This document shows positions 61,500-64,000 of a stretch of 64,000 nucleotides of DNA, one piece after another (the first letter of the stretch is position 1; each line of letters starts with the position of its first letter). The position numbers were made by a program, and so were the translations under genes. The DNA is from Mogibacterium kristiansenii (GTDB lineage Bacteria; Bacillota; Clostridia; Peptostreptococcales; Anaerovoracaceae). A model generated the notes under the pieces. That model searched no databases. It had not been told where the DNA came from and saw only the letters and a list, made by a program, of their open reading frames with translations. The stretch covers positions 62,001 through 126,000 of the forward strand of contig NZ_VUNA01000003.1 of assembly GCF_009695905.1 (NCBI RefSeq). The letters are read 5' to 3'.

Positions 61500-62300
61500 T
61501 TAGATGATGTGCTTGCCGGTGAGGATACCTGCCAGCTCGTCTGTTGTTTCTTTTCCGCAGCCGTCCAAAATCATTCCGGCGCCCTTCCTCGGTGGAGTGA
61601 AGGACTTGAAGATGTTGGTCGGGGATCCCTTCAGACCGATGGTGGTTTTGTCGATCAGCGGGTGATCCTTCAACGCTTCGTAATCCATTACCTTAACCGG
61701 CATGTCGAAGCACTTTTCGGTTCCTGCTACGGACATGTATCTCGGCTCGTTCAGCTCCTTGATGCAGGTAATCATGCATGGTGTGTGTGTTTTTACTACC
61801 ATGTAGCCGTCTTCCAGCATTCTCTGAACGGTCAGTGTATTTCCGTCTTTCTCAATCTTTCCGGCATATGTAATCTGCGGGAGATGGAGTTTTTCCGCAA
61901 TCTGCGGTCCAACCTGTGCCGTATCTCCATCGATTGCCTGACGTCCGGCGATGATGATGTCTTCGTCGCCCAGTCCGTAGGTGTCGATTGCCGCTGCAAT
62001 GATCTGAGATGTAGCATACGTATCGGAGCCGCCGAATTCTCTTGCGGAAATCAGCACGGTTTCGTCCACGCCCATTGCCATCAGCTCTCTCAGCATGCCT
62101 TCTGCCGGAGGCGGTCCCATGGTGAATGCAACTACCTCACAGCCATATTCGTCTTTCAGCGCCAGAGCCGCTTCCACCGCATTCAGGTCATCCGGGTTGA
62201 TGATTGTCTGCATGGATGCACGGTTCAGCGTACCGTCATCGTTCACTGCTACCTTGCCGGAGGTATCAGGAACCTGCTTTACAGTTACCAAAATTTTCAT
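61500..62300 (-). CDS. etfB: Electron transfer flavoprotein beta subunit
   Basis: 266 residues. ILVTVKQVPDT at the N-terminus and GRQAIDGDTAQVGPQIAE are typical of clostridial bifurcating EtfB, where the latter region binds the second FAD or nucleotide. TPPRKGAG near the C-terminus is also conserved. It is 15 bp from the acyl-CoA dehydrogenase and 16 bp from etfA. Confidence 0.94.
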   Translation of the reverse strand: MKILVTVKQVPDTSGKVAVNDDGTLNRASMQTIINPDDLNAVEAALALKDEYGCEVVAFTMGPPPAEGMLRELMAMGVDETVLISAREFGGSDTYATSQIIAAAIDTYGLGDEDIIIAGRQAIDGDTAQVGPQIAEKLHLPQITYAGKIEKDGNTLTVQRMLEDGYMVVKTHTPCMITCIKELNEPRYMSVAGTEKCFDMPVKVMDYEALKDHPLIDKTTIGLKGSPTNIFKSFTPPRKGAGMILDGCGKETTDELAGILTGKHII

Positions 62301-62315
62301 ATTTCCGTTACCTCC

Positions 62316-63461
62316 TTACTTTCTGAGCAGGCTGTTGGCGATAACCACCTGCTGGATTTCACTGGTTCCTTCGAAGATGCTCAGGATACGAGCGTCACGG
62401 TACATTCTTTCCACTCTGTACTCTTCGATGTATCCGTATCCGCCGTGAATCTGAACGGCTTCGTATGCGCATCTGTTTGCCATCTCTGCGGCAAAGAACT
62501 TCGCTTCGGAGCACGCCTTGCTGGCATCCGGATGGTTGGCATCCTTCAGAACCGCTGCGTGATAGGTCAGCTGACGAGCTGCTTCCAGTTCGGTCTGCAT
62601 CTTAGCAATCTTGAAGCTAATAGCCTGGAAATCTGCCAGTCTGTGTCCGAACTGCTTTCTCTCCATGGAATACTTCACGGCTTCGTCCAGGCAGCCCTGT
62701 GCCAGACCGATTGCCATTGCGGCTACGCCCAGACGTCCGCCGTCCAGAGTCTTCATCGCATACTGGAATCCCTTGTTCAGAGGTCCTACCAGGTTTTCCT
62801 TCGGAACGCGAACATCTTCGAATACAACGTCGCAAGTCGGATAACCCTTGATCCCCATCTTCTTCTCCGGAGCGCCCAGGGAAACGCCGTCGGCGTGCAT
62901 GTCCACGATGAACATGGAGATTCCTCTGGAACCCTTCAGGCTAAGATCGGTCTTTGCGAAAATAATAATCCAGTCTGCCATCGGTGCGCCGGAGATAAAG
63001 CACTTACGGCCGTTGATGATATAATCGTCACCATCCGGAATTGCGGTGGTGGTGGTACCACCGGCATCGGAGCCGGCACCCGGCTCGGTCAATCCGAATA
63101 CCATGATTTTCTCACCGCTTGCAACCAGCGGCAGGTATTTTTCCTTCTGCTCTTTGCTTCCTGCCAGCATCAGCGGGCCGCCGCCCAGAGAGTTGGATGT
63201 GTTTGCATAGATTGCCAGTACCAGGTCCTGACGAGCAAATTCTTCGTCCATCAGTACATAGGACAGGCTATCACCGCCGGCTCCGCCGTATTCTGCCGGA
63301 ATCTTTGTTCCCATGAAGCCGTAACGAGCCATTTTTTTATGCATCTCCCAGTTGAATTCCCCGGTGAGATCCAGTTCGTCCTGCAGTTCTTTGGTGAATT
63401 CCGTCTCTGCAAACTGACGGAACAGCTTCTGCTGCAGGGCATGCTTTTTGTCAAGAATCAT
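62316..63461 (-). CDS. Short-chain acyl-CoA dehydrogenase
   Basis: 381 residues, full-length ACAD. FGLTEPGAGSDAGGT is the flavin/substrate loop, CFISGAPMADW follows, and the catalytic base lies in SIFEGTSEIQQ near the C-terminus. It reduces a crotonyl-CoA-type enoyl-CoA using electrons from EtfBA. It could be butyryl-CoA dehydrogenase (bcd) or an isocaprenoyl-CoA reductase (acdB); the 2-hydroxyacid dehydrogenase next to it makes the second possibility realistic. Confidence 0.93.
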   Translation of the reverse strand: MILDKKHALQQKLFRQFAETEFTKELQDELDLTGEFNWEMHKKMARYGFMGTKIPAEYGGAGGDSLSYVLMDEEFARQDLVLAIYANTSNSLGGGPLMLAGSKEQKEKYLPLVASGEKIMVFGLTEPGAGSDAGGTTTTAIPDGDDYIINGRKCFISGAPMADWIIIFAKTDLSLKGSRGISMFIVDMHADGVSLGAPEKKMGIKGYPTCDVVFEDVRVPKENLVGPLNKGFQYAMKTLDGGRLGVAAMAIGLAQGCLDEAVKYSMERKQFGHRLADFQAISFKIAKMQTELEAARQLTYHAAVLKDANHPDASKACSEAKFFAAEMANRCAYEAVQIHGGYGYIEEYRVERMYRDARILSIFEGTSEIQQVVIANSLLRK

Positions 63462-63491
63462 GTTTTCCTCCTTGATTTTTGCTTTGAAAAT

Positions 63492-63518
63492 GCCGGGAGA
63501 GTAAGTCCCCCTCCCGGC
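63492..63518 (-). terminator. GC-rich hairpin between dehydrogenase genes
   Basis: Arms GCCGGGAG and CTCCCGGC with a short T-poor tail (ATTTTC). It may be an attenuator between the 2-hydroxyacid dehydrogenase and acyl-CoA dehydrogenase genes rather than a full terminator. Confidence 0.5.
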
Positions 63519-63532
63519 CTTACCGATTCATT

Positions 63533-64000
63533 TTATTGTGGAATTTCGTGTGCGGAAGAACCTTTGGTCAGCACTTCGTAAATTCCGTCGATACCGGAGA
63601 GTGCCATGGATCTGCTGGCCTCTTCTGTAAAGAATGCCATATGCGGTGTGTGAATTACGTTCACGAAGGACCGCAGATACTTCAGCTTGAAGTAAGGCAT
63701 TCCAGGTGTGCGGATGATATCCTCATCGTGTGGGATGTGGATGATGCCCTCTTCGCCCGGGAATGCATCCATGAACAGTGCGCCGATTTTCTCGGATTCC
63801 ACGCCGTCGATGATGGCATCGATATCCATCAGACCGCCGCGGGCATTGTTCACCAGAACCACGCCGTTCTTCATCTTAGACAGCGCCTCTCCGTCGATCA
63901 TATTCTCTGTGCTCTCGGACAGGTTGGTGTGCAGTGTGATAACATCGGATTCTTTGTACAGGGTATCCAGATCCACGTAAGTTGCATATTCTTTTACTGC
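63533..64000 (-). CDS. D-2-hydroxyacid dehydrogenase, C-terminal part (runs off window)
   Basis: About 155 residues are visible; the gene continues beyond base 64000. It matches the D-lactate/D-2-hydroxyisocaproate dehydrogenase family: ITLHTNLSESTENMI, the catalytic Arg in VNNARGGL, an acidic residue in FMDAFPGEE and the catalytic His in IHTPHMAFFTEEA. It reduces a 2-oxoacid to a (R)-2-hydroxyacid with NADH. The location before acyl-CoA dehydrogenase and etfBA resembles the start of a leucine- or phenylalanine-type Stickland operon (ldhA). Confidence 0.88.
   Translation of the reverse strand, partial: AVKEYATYVDLDTLYKESDVITLHTNLSESTENMIDGEALSKMKNGVVLVNNARGGLMDIDAIIDGVESEKIGALFMDAFPGEEGIIHIPHDEDIIRTPGMPYFKLKYLRSFVNVIHTPHMAFFTEEASRSMALSGIDGIYEVLTKGSSAHEIPQ

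Overview
The window looks like chromosome from an anaerobic, fermentative Firmicute of moderately high GC (class Clostridia). Evidence: complete-looking reductive electron-transfer genes (acyl-CoA dehydrogenase, EtfB, EtfA, butyrate kinase), an oxygen-independent cobalamin pathway (cbiD, cbiG, a cbiK relative), lipoproteins with Gram-positive lipoboxes, two wall-anchored surface proteins, a G5/3D-domain cell-wall protein and a CsoR-controlled copper ATPase. An Anaerovoracaceae / 'Family XIII' amino-acid fermenter is my best guess, by inference only. No rRNA, tRNA, CRISPR array, transposase or phage gene was recognised.

Layout. 1-1419: wall-anchored NlpC/P60-like protein. 1527-3583: repeat island 1, with three tandem arrays of about 50-bp palindromes and four separate hairpins. 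3615-5843: 3D-domain protein, an unknown gene and a PIN-like protein. 6146-10716: polysaccharide deacetylase, a TIM-barrel/AraC fusion, a Tm-1-like (UPF0261) protein and a second TIM-barrel protein. 10876-15061: metallo-beta-lactamase-fold protein, HD protein, voltage-gated-type K+ channel, LysR regulator. 15065-18747: two tandem pairs of aconitase-superfamily hydro-lyase subunits behind a good promoter.

19003-39131 is one 20-gene minus-strand cobalamin operon. It is preceded by a promoter, a cobalamin riboswitch and a terminator. It starts with extracytoplasmic functions (CbiK-like lipoprotein, small lipoprotein, ABC importer), continues through corrin-ring genes, and ends with nucleotide-loop assembly genes. 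cbiL, uroporphyrinogen-III methylation and the cobalamin adenosyltransferase are not in the window.

39698-40375 is a YdjY-like lipoprotein. 40545-42908 is repeat island 2 (two more arrays, three hairpins and a decayed small membrane gene). 43000-48267 holds pyruvate kinase, a large M16 peptidase and a membrane protein. 48432-51395 is a csoR-copA operon whose copA carries a fused C-terminal CopZ-like domain with its own apparent ribosome-binding site. 51663-58859 encodes a 2,398-residue repetitive surface protein. 59129-64000 is a fermentation operon in the order 2-hydroxyacid dehydrogenase, acyl-CoA dehydrogenase, etfB, etfA, buk.

The strongest candidate for something undescribed is the repeat system. 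Five arrays (36 units, mostly 86 or 96 bp periods) share one architecture and a similar inner core, yet each array has its own pair of complementary arms. Two families of free-standing hairpins with co-varying stems accompany them in both islands.
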